This document shows, in pieces, positions 44,789 to 53,232 of a stretch of DNA of 64,000 nucleotides. The stretch lies in NCBI GenBank assembly GCA_001464575.1, contig LNFE01000146.1, positions 60,261-124,260 on the forward strand, read 5' to 3'. This DNA is from Acidobacteria bacterium Ga0077553 (GTDB lineage Bacteria; Acidobacteriota; Terriglobia; Bryobacterales; Bryobacteraceae). How positions within the stretch are numbered: position 1 is the stretch's first letter; each line of letters opens with the position of its first letter. Made by a program: the position numbers and the translations under genes. The notes under the pieces are model-generated. The model was not told the origin of the DNA. It did no database searches and saw only the letters and a list, made by a program, of their open reading frames with translations.

Positions 44789-45454
44789 ATGACCGCTAAC
44801 CTTTGTTCTCCCTGGAAGACTCTTTCGCTTTTGTCTCTCGCCTCCCTGGCCCTCTTGGCCCAAGACGGGCCCGTCACGCCCGCCAACGTCAACTTGGTGG
44901 AATTCGCGGACCCTGGCCAAGCCACAAAAGTCACTGGATCGTATGTCCAGACTGGTCCACGCGCCTGGGCCGAGCGGGATGCGAAGGGGAAGGTGTCGTT
45001 CACCTTTATCGAAAAGCAGCGCGACGCCAAGTCGGTGGTGCTTTCGGATGACTCCCGCGGGGTAGCGATCCGTTTGGATCTCGGGGCACGGAAGGTCTTC
45101 TACCGTGAAGGGGCAGCCGGGCAGGAGCAGGAGTTGTTCGTGGTGGTGAACTCGTCGGCTAAGATCAACGGCCATATGACGCGTTTCGTCACGGCGGGAG
45201 AAGGTGGGAGCGCGATTGCGGCCACCTACCGCCAGACCGCCGGGAGCTCGTGGGAGGAGTTAGGCTCCGACGGCAAGGTCCAGTTTAAGTTCCAGGAAGT
45301 GAAGCGGGACGACGGGTCGGTATACCTCGAGGACCGTTCCCGCGGTGTCGCCATCCGCCTCGACGTTCGTGCCAAGAAGGTGATGTACCGCGAATCCGGA
45401 AAGAAGGAAGAGGTGCTGTTCGACATCATCCTGGCGGCCGCCGCTCCGCGCTAG
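44789..45454 (+). CDS. Secreted hypothetical protein with an internal duplication
   Basis: A 221-residue protein with a signal peptide (about 1-25). Residues about 46-117 and 141-212 are two copies of one unit of about 70 residues: both have a Y-x-Q-T start, a W-x-E element, DGK/AKGKVxFxF, RDxxSVxLxDxSRGVAIRLD and KVxYRE. The units look like small beta-sandwich modules. No known family is recognised. The unit may be lineage-specific. A TATAAT precedes the start closely. Confidence 0.72.
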   Translation: MTANLCSPWKTLSLLSLASLALLAQDGPVTPANVNLVEFADPGQATKVTGSYVQTGPRAWAERDAKGKVSFTFIEKQRDAKSVVLSDDSRGVAIRLDLGARKVFYREGAAGQEQELFVVVNSSAKINGHMTRFVTAGEGGSAIAATYRQTAGSSWEELGSDGKVQFKFQEVKRDDGSVYLEDRSRGVAIRLDVRAKKVMYRESGKKEEVLFDIILAAAAPR

Positions 45455-45769
45455 GATTAGCGAGATCGCGACGGCATCCGGTCGAGCATAGCGATTGGTG
45501 GTCAGCAATCGCAGCGTCATCGTTTTGCCGAGCGCCAACCTGGAGGTGACCCGTTTGGCGCGATTGCCAAACGGGTCCCGCGCTGCTCCCTTCGGGGCCG
45601 CCGCATCCAGTGGCTCTGGAGGCCGCCCTTTCTCAGGGGAAAACAACTTGCCCGTTCCGGGGACACGCTTCGAGGTTCGAGTGGGGAATGGGCAGAGCGT
45701 AGCCTTTGAATCTTGTGACATGCGGAACTGCACCCGCTACTGTGGAAAGGGAAGGGAGGCATCGTCGCT
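45455..45769. other. Intergenic stretch without a supported gene
   Basis: These 315 bases between the duplicated-domain protein and the antitoxin remnant hold open frames on both strands (45260-45733, 45495-45773) without family features. AAGGGAAGGGAGG at its end, about 10 bases before ATG 45770, could be a ribosome site for the antitoxin. Confidence 0.5.
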
Positions 45770-46019
45770 ATGAACATCGAAATCACCAGACCCGAAGTAG
45801 AGGCGTTGCTTCATAAGAGCCTTCGTGAGAGCGGCCTTTCAAACCCCGAGGAAGTGATATTCCAGGCCCTGCGTGAATTCGACGCCAAGGCAAAGGCACA
45901 GCCAGGCGCCGCCGACAGATTCTAATCTTGCCGAGCTTCTCATGAACTCGCCCTTTGCGGGGGCCGGTCTCAACCTAGAAAGGGCGCGAGACTATCCACG
46001 CTCTGTAGAGATTGAATGA
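45770..46019 (+). pseudogene. Antitoxin of a VapBC-like pair, frame change near 45905
   Basis: ATG 45770 opens a 51-residue frame (MNIEITRPEVEALLHKSLRE and onward) that matches the N-terminal part of small PIN-toxin antitoxins. The frame ends at 45925. In the next frame, 45900-46019 encodes NLAELLMNSPFAGAGLNLER and DYPRSVEIE, the usual antitoxin C-terminus, ending in TGA 46019. The two halves look like one antitoxin broken by a shift near 45900. The 51-residue part might still be made. The toxin start overlaps the stop by four bases, as in intact pairs. Confidence 0.65.
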
Positions 46020-46284
46020 TCGGTTACCTCCTCAGTGCCGCCAGCACCTTCAGCAATGGCTTAGTACTGATCTCGAGGATTGGTTTGCCGGGCGTGTGCT
46101 GCCCATTTGATCGTTCGTGGCCGACCGTTGGGCCTCGCTCCTGATTCACTGCATCGGAAAGGGAAGGCCGCTTCCAAGCATTGATTCCTTACTTGCGGCT
46201 ACGGCCCTCACGCATGATCTCGTGATGGTTACCCGCAACGTCAAGGACTTCGAAGGGATCGGCGTTACGATCCTCGATCCTTGA
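46016..46284 (+). pseudogene. PIN-domain (VapC-type) toxin remnant
   Basis: ATG 46016 overlaps the antitoxin stop and gives MIGYLL, the usual VapC start, but then the sequence jumps. From about 46042 the late part of a PIN toxin is readable in another frame: HLQQWLSTDLEDWFAGRVLP, a TGA stop at 46108-46110, then VADRWASLL, GKGRPLPSIDSLLAATALTH and LVMVTRNVKDFEGIGVTILD, to TGA 46284. About 60 residues with the first catalytic acids are missing. It has a deletion, a frame change and a stop, so it is dead as a toxin. Confidence 0.8.
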
Positions 46285-46348
46285 GATCAGTAGTTCGCAA
46301 TGTGCTTCCGTGGTCGTCCCAGAACTTCGGAATCCGGGTCGGGCAGGG

Positions 46349-47707
46349 TCACTGCGGGCGGGCGCCGACGAGGGCACCGACGGCGGACCAGTCCAGTTGT
46401 TCCCAGAAGGTGGGATGGCGCGCGCAGCCGTGGGCGACTTCGCCGGGCTTGGGCTTCCAGCGGGGCGTGAGTTGGCCGTTCTCCACTTTGCCGCAGCGGC
46501 CGATGCTGTGGACGATGAGGAGTTGCGGTTCGCTGCGGGGACGGGTGAGGTCGAAGTAAGAGGAGTTGCCGGTGACGAGGGGTTCACAGGCGGCGTCGGC
46601 CCCATGCGGTAGGATGTCGCCGCGGAGGCTGTAGCGGCCCTGATCGCGACCTTTGGGCACGGGGAGGAAGCAGGCGGGTTGCTTGGCGGTTTCCGGGGTT
46701 ACGGCGGCCGCGGCTTGTTTAGCCTGTTCGAGGGCATCGAGCGGGGTCCAATACCAGAGGCCGTCGGCATCGCGTTGGGGATTGGCCTCTTTGGCGGCCT
46801 TGTCGCGGTTGTATTCCAGTTCGCGCAGCATGCCGGCTTCGCGGAGCTGCCATTTCTTGGGGTCGGCGGTGCGGAACTGGCCGGAGTACTTTTCAAGATG
46901 GGCGCGCATCTGTTCGGCGTAGGCGGGGGATTGGGTCTCTTCGTTCTTCTTCTTGAGGGTGTCCAGCCGTTGTTGGGCGGTGGCTGCATCCTTTTCGAGC
47001 AGCGGCAGGGCGAGGCGGAGGGCGCGGCCCAAGGGGACGGGCGACCAGAGATCCTTGCCGGGCCGGGCGAGGACCATATCCTGCCCTTCGTAGACGGGGA
47101 AGCCGTGATAGGGGCTGGCCGTGCGGGGGCGCAGATAGATCTCCTGGACGTGTTCGTTGGGCAGGGTTTCTTTGAGAATCACGGGCCGGCCAAGGTTTCC
47201 GGGCAGGGTATTGAACTGGAAGCTGATGGATTCGGTTTCCCCGGGGCCCTGGAGGACGTACTTTCCGTTGCGCAGCACCTCTTCCAGGTAGAAGGGGAAA
47301 AAGGCGGCGTGGTAGTAGAGCGGATAGCGTTCGATGGCGATGCCCGGGGGTACGGTGTTGCGGGCGAAGGAGTAATAGTGACGGGCCTCATTCATCCAGT
47401 AGCCCACCATGTTGTGGGACTCAGGCGTGGCTTGGAAGAGGGCGGAGAGGGCGTCCAAGGTTTTGGTCATGGCGGCTTTTTCGACCGCATTGGCCGAGGG
47501 CACGCGGTCGTTGTTGGTGCCGGGCGTGGAGAGGGGGCTGACCTGCCAGGTGCCTTGGCGTTGCAGGGCGTAGCGACCTTGGCCGTTGCGCCAGATGAGG
47601 TTGCCATCGGCGTCGATGGTGCCAGGCTTGGCGGGACTCGGTGTCTGCGCCCAAGTGAGGGGCAGCAGAGAGATGAGTAGCAGCATGGGACCGAATCGGG
47701 GAGCCAT
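46349..47707 (-). CDS. Secreted hypothetical protein
   Basis: A 452-residue protein with a signal peptide (MAPRFGPMLLLISLLPLTWA). The body is rich in aromatic residues (SHNMVGYWMNEARHYYSF, YPLYYHAAFFPFYLEE) and has a helical, charged stretch around 225-300. The C-terminus contains cysteines (SIGRCGKVEN, AHGCARHP). No family is recognised. The gene is single, flanked on both sides by decayed sequence. ATG 47707 is chosen for its leader; an internal ATG at 47686 is possible. Confidence 0.65.
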   Translation of the reverse strand: MAPRFGPMLLLISLLPLTWAQTPSPAKPGTIDADGNLIWRNGQGRYALQRQGTWQVSPLSTPGTNNDRVPSANAVEKAAMTKTLDALSALFQATPESHNMVGYWMNEARHYYSFARNTVPPGIAIERYPLYYHAAFFPFYLEEVLRNGKYVLQGPGETESISFQFNTLPGNLGRPVILKETLPNEHVQEIYLRPRTASPYHGFPVYEGQDMVLARPGKDLWSPVPLGRALRLALPLLEKDAATAQQRLDTLKKKNEETQSPAYAEQMRAHLEKYSGQFRTADPKKWQLREAGMLRELEYNRDKAAKEANPQRDADGLWYWTPLDALEQAKQAAAAVTPETAKQPACFLPVPKGRDQGRYSLRGDILPHGADAACEPLVTGNSSYFDLTRPRSEPQLLIVHSIGRCGKVENGQLTPRWKPKPGEVAHGCARHPTFWEQLDWSAVGALVGARPQ

Positions 47708-48727
47708 ACCCAGATTGTAGGCAGAACCGGTGTCTCCCCAGGGCAGTTCGCCATCGGCTCAGGACTTGCTGGTGCCCCGAGTGGCCAATGTTCTGCGGGG
47801 ACAGACGGCTCCGGATTGCGCGGGTGCGCCGTTCCCGATGCCGCCTGGGATGGTGGAGTGGCTTCGTTTCGGTTCGTTAATTGGTGCTTTTGTCGTAATT
47901 TATAGCGATTTTGAGCGAGCCTTCGATGCAATTATGTCGCTTGGTTTCCGTATTCGAGCGGCGCAGCCTGGTCGTTCGATGGAAGAAGAGGAGGAGTATT
48001 CTGCGACGGGTGGGCGGGAAGAGCCCCAGTCCCATCGGACCCGCAGGCGGTTGCGTGGCACGGGAGCAGCACTGTGGAATCTCGAAGCTTCACTTGTCCC
48101 TTTTGCCGGTCCCGTCGCGCGAACGCGCCGGAAGTCATCGTCATGGCAAACGATACGTAAGCCCTGGTGGCATTCGCCCTATGCTAGTTGACAACATAAT
48201 TGTGCAGGAATGCTCTGAATACCTTGGCGAACATAATCGCTATTGAGAGTGGGATCGCAACGCGATGGCAGCTTTCGTCAACGCGAGCTACGTATAGTAT
48301 CCAGCACTGGCATTGGTGGCAGGTGCTGATTTCGTCGCCGCCTTACAGGCGCTCTCGCATCTGAATCGTGAGAGCGCCGACCCCGAATTCATTCTGCCTC
48401 TCTCGCAGCGAGTCGCAATGCCCAGGTACTCGGCGATGACTTTGTTGAATGCCGGGCTCATGAGCGAGGCGATCTGCCACCTAGACATCGTTTAGTGCAA
48501 GCAATCCAATGTAAGGCCAACTGTTGCAAAGCTTGTGTCAAAAGCCGGCCCAGGGTTTCTCTGTCCCCGCGGATCCGGAGATCGCCAAGCCTCTTCAAGC
48601 CTCAAGATCCGCCCGAGTCTCGACGGCCAGGGACCGGAGCCGTGCAGCGGTGGGCGACAGACGTCCATGGCTCGTCACGAATTTTGGCATTGTGGCGATG
48701 CCGCGAGGAATCCGAATGGGGGCATTT
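47708..48727. other. About 1 kb of sequence without a supported gene
   Basis: This stretch has locally lower GC (for example 47870-47950 and 48180-48300) than the flanking genes. Several short or medium open frames exist (47730-48191, 47911-48246, 48313-48495, 48524-48901), none with a family pattern or consistent codon use. It lies beside kinase and ABC-ATPase remnants, so it is probably decayed or rearranged DNA. Confidence 0.6.
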
Positions 48728-48960
48728 TTAGCAAGATTCGCGCTCGATGAACTTTTTCGAGTGACTTTCAAGAAAACTGAGAATGGTGGCTCGCTGGCGC
48801 TGGTACTCCGGGGTACTAGGGCCAGCGAGCCGCTGACGGGGGCGCGGAAAGTCCAAGCTCAACTCGAGGCCGACAGTGGACCGTGGTCCGTCGGTCATTA
48901 GCAGGATACGGTCTGAAAGGTGTAGCGCCTCGTCGACGTCGTGCGTGACGAGCAGGACCG
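48728..48960 (-). pseudogene. C-terminal fragment of a nitrate/sulfonate-type ABC transporter ATPase
   Basis: The minus strand encodes TVLLVTHDVDEALHLSDRIL, LMTDGPRSTVGLEL and PEYQRQRATILSFLESHSKK up to the stop at 48728. This is the end of an NrtD/SsuB/TauB-like ATPase including the switch His (VTHDVDEA). Walker A, the signature motif and Walker B are missing. The fragment is fused at 48960/48961 to a protein kinase remnant, so it cannot work as a transporter ATPase. Confidence 0.8.
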
Positions 48961-49211
48961 TATAGAGGAGTTTCTTGTGCTTCCCAATCTGGTGGATGGT
49001 AACGATGTTCGGGTGCGCCAGATTCCCGGCCAACCGAGCTTCTTCGAGCAGTGCTTGTTGCAGCGGAGCCTGTTCAGGACGGTCGAGCAGGGACCTCAAT
49101 GGTCTTGATGGCCACCTTGCGACCGATCGCCAAATCCTGCGCGAGATACACAACACCCATCGCGGCGCGGCCAATTTCACGAATGATTTCGAAGTTGCCG
49201 ATGCCTCCCAT
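48961..49211 (-). pseudogene. Ser/Thr protein kinase N-lobe remnant with frame change
   Basis: ATG 49211 on the minus strand opens [19 protein letters not shown], then [20 protein letters not shown], the glycine-loop and the ATP-binding Lys of a bacterial protein kinase. The frame stops at 49074. In the next frame the kinase continues as QALLEEARLAGNLAHPNIV and TIHQIGKHKKLLY, after which ABC-ATPase sequence begins. The catalytic loop and C-lobe are absent. Probably a rearrangement scar. Confidence 0.78.
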
Positions 49212-49328
49212 TCCGCTCCCGGCCAATAGCCGTAATGGTGGCAGCCGGTTGGGAGAGTCGGCCGAGAGTCCGTAGGCGATCGGCCGCTAGCGTCCGAGGT
49301 TTCCAAGTTCGATGGCGTTGGGGAGGGG

Positions 49329-50501
49329 TTAGGGACGGAGAACGACCTTGATACAGCCGTCTTCCTTATCCCGAAACGTTTTGTAGGCGGCAGGGGCGTC
49401 TTCGAGACTGATGCGATGGGTGATAACGAAGGACGGATCGATCTCCCCTTCGACAATCTTCTTGAGCAGCGGGGCCGTATAGTGCTGGACGTGGGTTTGG
49501 CCAGCCCGGATGGTGAGTCCTTTGTTCATGGCCGGCCCGAAGGGAAAGTTGTCGATTAACCCGACATACACGCCGGGGACGGAGAGGGTGCCGTTCTTGC
49601 GGCAACACAGAATGGCCTCGCGGAGGACGTGGGCGCGATCCGTGGCCAAGCCGATCGCAACCTTGCCGGCGTCTACGATGGCGTCGAAGCTGCCGGTGGC
49701 GTGCGCTTCACAGCCGACGGCGTCGATGCAGCGATCGGGGCCGCGTCCGGAAGTCATTTCCATTAAGCGTTCGTAGACCTTGTGATCCTCGAAATTGATG
49801 GTCTCCGCTCGTCCAAACGCCGCCGCCATAGCGAGGCGCTCGGGGACGCGGTCGATCGCAATGACCCTCCCGGCGCCGAGCATCCACGCACTCTGAATGG
49901 CGAACTGGCCGACGGGACCGGCGCCCCATACGGCCACGGTGTCCCCAGGTTCAATCCCGCAATTCTCCGCCGCCATGTATCCTGTCGGGAAGATATCCGA
50001 GAGGAACAATGCCTGTTCGTCGGGGATCTCGTCGGGGACCTTGATGGGGCCAATATCGGCGTAAGGGACCCGCAAGTACTTGGCTTGGCCGCCCGGAAAC
50101 CCTCCCAGCATATGGGAAAAGCCGAGGAGCCCCGCCGGGGACTGGCCGATGGCCTTGGCTGCCATGGCCGCATTGGGGTTGGATGTGTCGCAACTGCTGA
50201 AGAGGTGCTTCTGGCAGAAGAAGCACTGTCCACAGGCGAGGACGAAGGGTACGACCACGCGGTCCCCCTTCTTGAGATTCTTGACTCCTTTTCCAACTTC
50301 TACGACGACACCCATGGGCTCGTGGCCCAGAATGTCCCCTTCTTCCATCGTGGGTTGATATCCGTCGAATAGATGGATATCGGAGCCGCAGATGGCGGTG
50401 GATGTGACTTCGATAATGACATCCCCATCCGCGGCAATCTTGGGGTCGGGGACAGTGTCGACCCGCACATCTTCTTTCCCGTGCCATACAAGCGCCCGCA
50501 T
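49329..50501 (-). CDS. Zinc-dependent alcohol dehydrogenase (formaldehyde dehydrogenase-like MDR)
   Basis: A 390-residue medium-chain dehydrogenase starting [11 protein letters not shown] at ATG 50501, with GAGGTG about seven bases upstream. Catalytic zinc site: CGSDIH (about 39) and GHEPMG; structural zinc site: [18 protein letters not shown] site: [11 protein letters not shown]. The set resembles glutathione-independent formaldehyde dehydrogenase-like enzymes. The substrate is unknown. It stands beside NHEJ and stress SDR genes, which suggests a stress role, though no operon links them. Confidence 0.9.
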   Translation of the reverse strand: MRALVWHGKEDVRVDTVPDPKIAADGDVIIEVTSTAICGSDIHLFDGYQPTMEEGDILGHEPMGVVVEVGKGVKNLKKGDRVVVPFVLACGQCFFCQKHLFSSCDTSNPNAAMAAKAIGQSPAGLLGFSHMLGGFPGGQAKYLRVPYADIGPIKVPDEIPDEQALFLSDIFPTGYMAAENCGIEPGDTVAVWGAGPVGQFAIQSAWMLGAGRVIAIDRVPERLAMAAAFGRAETINFEDHKVYERLMEMTSGRGPDRCIDAVGCEAHATGSFDAIVDAGKVAIGLATDRAHVLREAILCCRKNGTLSVPGVYVGLIDNFPFGPAMNKGLTIRAGQTHVQHYTAPLLKKIVEGEIDPSFVITHRISLEDAPAAYKTFRDKEDGCIKVVLRP

Positions 50502-50653
50502 AACGATCACCTCAGTGTTTCATCTGCTGTTTGTTCAGCTTCGACGTACAGGGTCTGTGAGCAAGTTAATAGCCACCGCAGTTCTAAGGCCGGGCGGCAG
50601 CAAAGTGAGTGGGAATGGCGCCGCGCGGCGACCTCTATTCGTCGCCATTGACG

Positions 50654-51286
50654 TCATCGCGCCACCGGCGGAGCCGTGGGGTCTCCTTTGCCCGCCTTTG
50701 CTTTGTCGCCACCGTGAGCCGCGGCGATCCCGGCGAGGAGCCGCCGGGAAACGGCAGAACGTGGCTTTTGTTCGAGGATGTCCACCTCGCTGGCGTACTT
50801 GTCGTTGTGCTTCATGAGGAGCCAGGAGGATTGCCCGTCGCCGCCGGCGAAGCGGCCCTTGGTGCGCACAAGGACCCAGGAGCCTTTCAATTTCTTGCCT
50901 TGCAGGGTGAATTTCAGATCGCCGCTTTTGAGCCCTTCGTCGACATTGACCTCTGGCGTCCAGGTGCCGTAGTCCCACAGCATGACGGTGCCGCCGCCGT
51001 ACTCCCCTTCCGGTATGACTCCTTCAAACTTGCCGTAGGCGACGGGATGATCTTCGACGGCCATGGCGAGACGCTTGACGGCGGGACTGAGGCAGGGGCC
51101 TTTGGGGACGGCCCAGGAGAGTAGGACGCCGCGCCATTCGAGGCGGAAATCGTAGTGAAGGCGGCTGGCTTGGTGCTTCTGGACGACGAAGCTCAGTTCT
51201 GATTTCGGGTTGGCTTTGTGCGCTTTGCCAGCCGGTTCAGCGGTGACGGCGAAGTTTCGTTTGGCGCGATAGGTTTCGAGTGCCAT
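50654..51286 (-). CDS. LigD-type 3'-phosphoesterase (PE) domain protein
   Basis: A 210-residue stand-alone PE domain. It has the family core FVVQKHQASRLHYDFRLEW (about 33-51) with catalytic His and Asp/Arg, then AVEDHPVAYGKFEGVIPEGE and YGGGTVMLWDYGTW. In LigD this domain trims 3'-phosphates or ribonucleotides at DNA breaks. Here it is separate and divergent from ku (92 bases between starts), probably sharing a regulatory region. The tail (AKAGKGDPTAPP) is low-complexity. Confidence 0.92.
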   Translation of the reverse strand: MALETYRAKRNFAVTAEPAGKAHKANPKSELSFVVQKHQASRLHYDFRLEWRGVLLSWAVPKGPCLSPAVKRLAMAVEDHPVAYGKFEGVIPEGEYGGGTVMLWDYGTWTPEVNVDEGLKSGDLKFTLQGKKLKGSWVLVRTKGRFAGGDGQSSWLLMKHNDKYASEVDILEQKPRSAVSRRLLAGIAAAHGGDKAKAGKGDPTAPPVAR

Positions 51287-51378
51287 GAAGCAACGGGAAG
51301 CATTTTACGCACCAAACGCGGAGATGCCGTAACGGGGGGGCCAGTTCCCATCTCTAAAAGTACGAAGGCGGTTTCGAG

Positions 51379-52212
51379 ATGGCAGCTACCATTTGGAGCG
51401 GGCACCTGACGTTTGGGTTAGTGTCCATTCCCGTTCAGTTGGCGACAGCGGCGCGACGAAAGTCGGTGGATCTGGATTTGCTCCACAAAGCGGACCACTC
51501 TCCGATTCGACAGGTGCTGTACTGCAAGGCGGAGAACAAGCCGCTAGAGCGCGCAGATATCGTAAAGGGCTTTCAGTATCAGAAGGGCCGTTACGTGGAG
51601 ATCGACCCGAAGGAGTTGGAGAAGCTGAAGCCGCCGAGCGCGAAGACGATGGAGATTCTGGAGTTTGTGGATGCCTCCGAGGTGGATCCTCTCTACATGG
51701 ACACCTCCTACTATCTGCTGCCGGATGAAGGCGGCGAGAAGCCGTACACGTTGCTCTACATCGCCATGCACAAGACGAATTTCTACGCGTTGGCGAAGGT
51801 GACGATGGCGCAGCGGGAACATGTGGTGCTAATCCGCTGTGGGCCTCGCGGTATGGTGCTGCACACGATGTTCTACGCCGATGAGATGCGGCAGGAGCAC
51901 TCGTTTCGGGCCGAGCCGCGGTTAGTCTCGGACAAAGAATTGGCGCTGGCGAAGAATCTGATTGAAAACCTGGCGGCGCCGTTTGAACCGGAGAAGTACA
52001 AAGACACCTACCGGGAGCGTGTGGAGCAGCTGATCCAGGCGCGGATCAAGGGGAAGAAGATCGTGATGCCGCCGGCGTCGAAGGCGGCTCCGGTGATCGA
52101 CATCATGGAGGCGTTGCAGAAGAGTCTGGCGGCGAAGAAGCGTCCCCAGTTGGCGGCCCCGGAGAAGGCCCCGGCGAAAAAAGTGGCAGCGAAGAAGAAG
52201 AAAGCGAGTTAG
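51379..52212 (+). CDS. ku: Ku protein for non-homologous end joining
   Basis: A 277-residue bacterial Ku. It starts ATIWSGHLTFGLVSIPVQL, a clear Ku signature, and continues with YCKAENKPLERADIVKGF, MDTSYYLLPDEGG and EHVVLIRCGPRGMVLHTM. The C-terminal tail is Lys/Ala-rich (KKVAAKKKKAS), as in Ku proteins that bind DNA beyond the end. Ku forms a homodimer on DNA ends and recruits LigD. It is followed directly by the ligase-domain gene with no gap. Confidence 0.96.
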   Translation: MAATIWSGHLTFGLVSIPVQLATAARRKSVDLDLLHKADHSPIRQVLYCKAENKPLERADIVKGFQYQKGRYVEIDPKELEKLKPPSAKTMEILEFVDASEVDPLYMDTSYYLLPDEGGEKPYTLLYIAMHKTNFYALAKVTMAQREHVVLIRCGPRGMVLHTMFYADEMRQEHSFRAEPRLVSDKELALAKNLIENLAAPFEPEKYKDTYRERVEQLIQARIKGKKIVMPPASKAAPVIDIMEALQKSLAAKKRPQLAAPEKAPAKKVAAKKKKAS

Positions 52213-53232
52213 ATGGGACGGACTTCGCCAGCGTCGATGACCGACTTGGTGGGTGCGTATCCGGAGGTGCAGTTGGCTACTTCGGCCGAGAAGGCGCCGG
52301 ACGGGCCCGATTGGCTGCACGAGGTGAAGTTCGACGGGTACCGGCTTTTGGGCTTTCTGGCCGATGGCGAAGTGCTTTTGCGGACGCGGAACGGCAAGGA
52401 CTGGACCGCGAGGTTTCCTTCAATCGGGAAGGCGCTGCGGAAGCTACGAGTTACGGACGCGGTGGTGGACATGGAGGCGGTGGTACTGGATGAGACTGGC
52501 CGGTCGAGCTTCCGTGGGTTGCAGCAGGCTTTGGCCGAAGGCGGCGAGCGGGGCGGGATTGTAGCGTTCGCCTTCGACCTGCTCCACGTAGCGGGTGAAT
52601 CGTGCACGGATTGGCCGTTGCTGAGACGGAAGCAGAAGCTGCAGACGCTGCTGAAGCGGGGCGATCCGGCGATTCGATATAGCGACCATTTTCTAGGCTC
52701 CAGCGCGCAACTGGTTGGCGAGGCGTGCGCGATGGGGCTCGAGGGCATTATCTCGAAGCAGGTGGCGGCGCCCTATGCGGGTGGGCGACAGCGTAGCTGG
52801 CGGAAGTTGAAGTGCGGTGGCCGGCAGGAGTTCCTCATTCTTGGTTATAGCGCCCCGCGCTCGGGCACCCGCGCTTTGGGAGCGCTGTACCTGGGCTATC
52901 GGAAGGGTGCGGATCTCTACTACGCGGGCAAATGCGGGACCGGATTCAGCATGGAGACCGCGCGGACCTTGGTTGCCCGGCTTCGCCCGGTAGATGCGCC
53001 AGTCATCGAGCGAGCCGACGCGGGCGATTTGCCTGGGCCGGAGTGGCGAGCGATCCGTTGGGTGGAGCCTTCCGTCCTGTGTGAGGTGGCATTCACGGAA
53101 TGGACGGGCGAGGGCCGGATTCGACACCCGTCCTTTCAGGGGTTGCGGGAAGATAAGCCGGCGAGCGAGGTGGTGAAGGAGAAGGCATGGCCAAGCAAAG
53201 CGAAGTCCACATCACCCATCCGGAACGGGTGA
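52213..53232 (+). CDS. ATP-dependent DNA ligase, LigD LIG-domain type
   Basis: A 339-residue ligase containing only the LIG part of LigD. The adenylation Lys is in HEVKFDGYRLL (about residue 38), followed by DMEAVVLDE, FDLLHVAGE, GLEGIISKQ and SWRKLKC, the nucleotidyltransferase motifs. An OB-fold domain (about 205-310) ends in the LigD-typical RHPSFQGLREDK. It starts right after the ku stop and overlaps the POL gene by 46 bases. It should seal breaks held by Ku. Confidence 0.94.
   Translation: MGRTSPASMTDLVGAYPEVQLATSAEKAPDGPDWLHEVKFDGYRLLGFLADGEVLLRTRNGKDWTARFPSIGKALRKLRVTDAVVDMEAVVLDETGRSSFRGLQQALAEGGERGGIVAFAFDLLHVAGESCTDWPLLRRKQKLQTLLKRGDPAIRYSDHFLGSSAQLVGEACAMGLEGIISKQVAAPYAGGRQRSWRKLKCGGRQEFLILGYSAPRSGTRALGALYLGYRKGADLYYAGKCGTGFSMETARTLVARLRPVDAPVIERADAGDLPGPEWRAIRWVEPSVLCEVAFTEWTGEGRIRHPSFQGLREDKPASEVVKEKAWPSKAKSTSPIRNG

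Noticed and set aside
44336..44792. Two short plus-strand frames in the 44.2-44.8 kb gap
   Set aside because: No family pattern, no ribosome site, and different frames overlap each other.
47730..48191. A 153-codon open frame in the 1 kb gap
   Set aside because: No ribosome site, no family pattern, mixed hydrophobic and acidic runs, and it lies among gene remnants.
48728..49456. Reading the 242-codon minus-strand frame as one working protein
   Set aside because: It joins parts of a kinase and an ABC ATPase with essential motifs missing on both sides, and its N-terminal part is out of the kinase frame.
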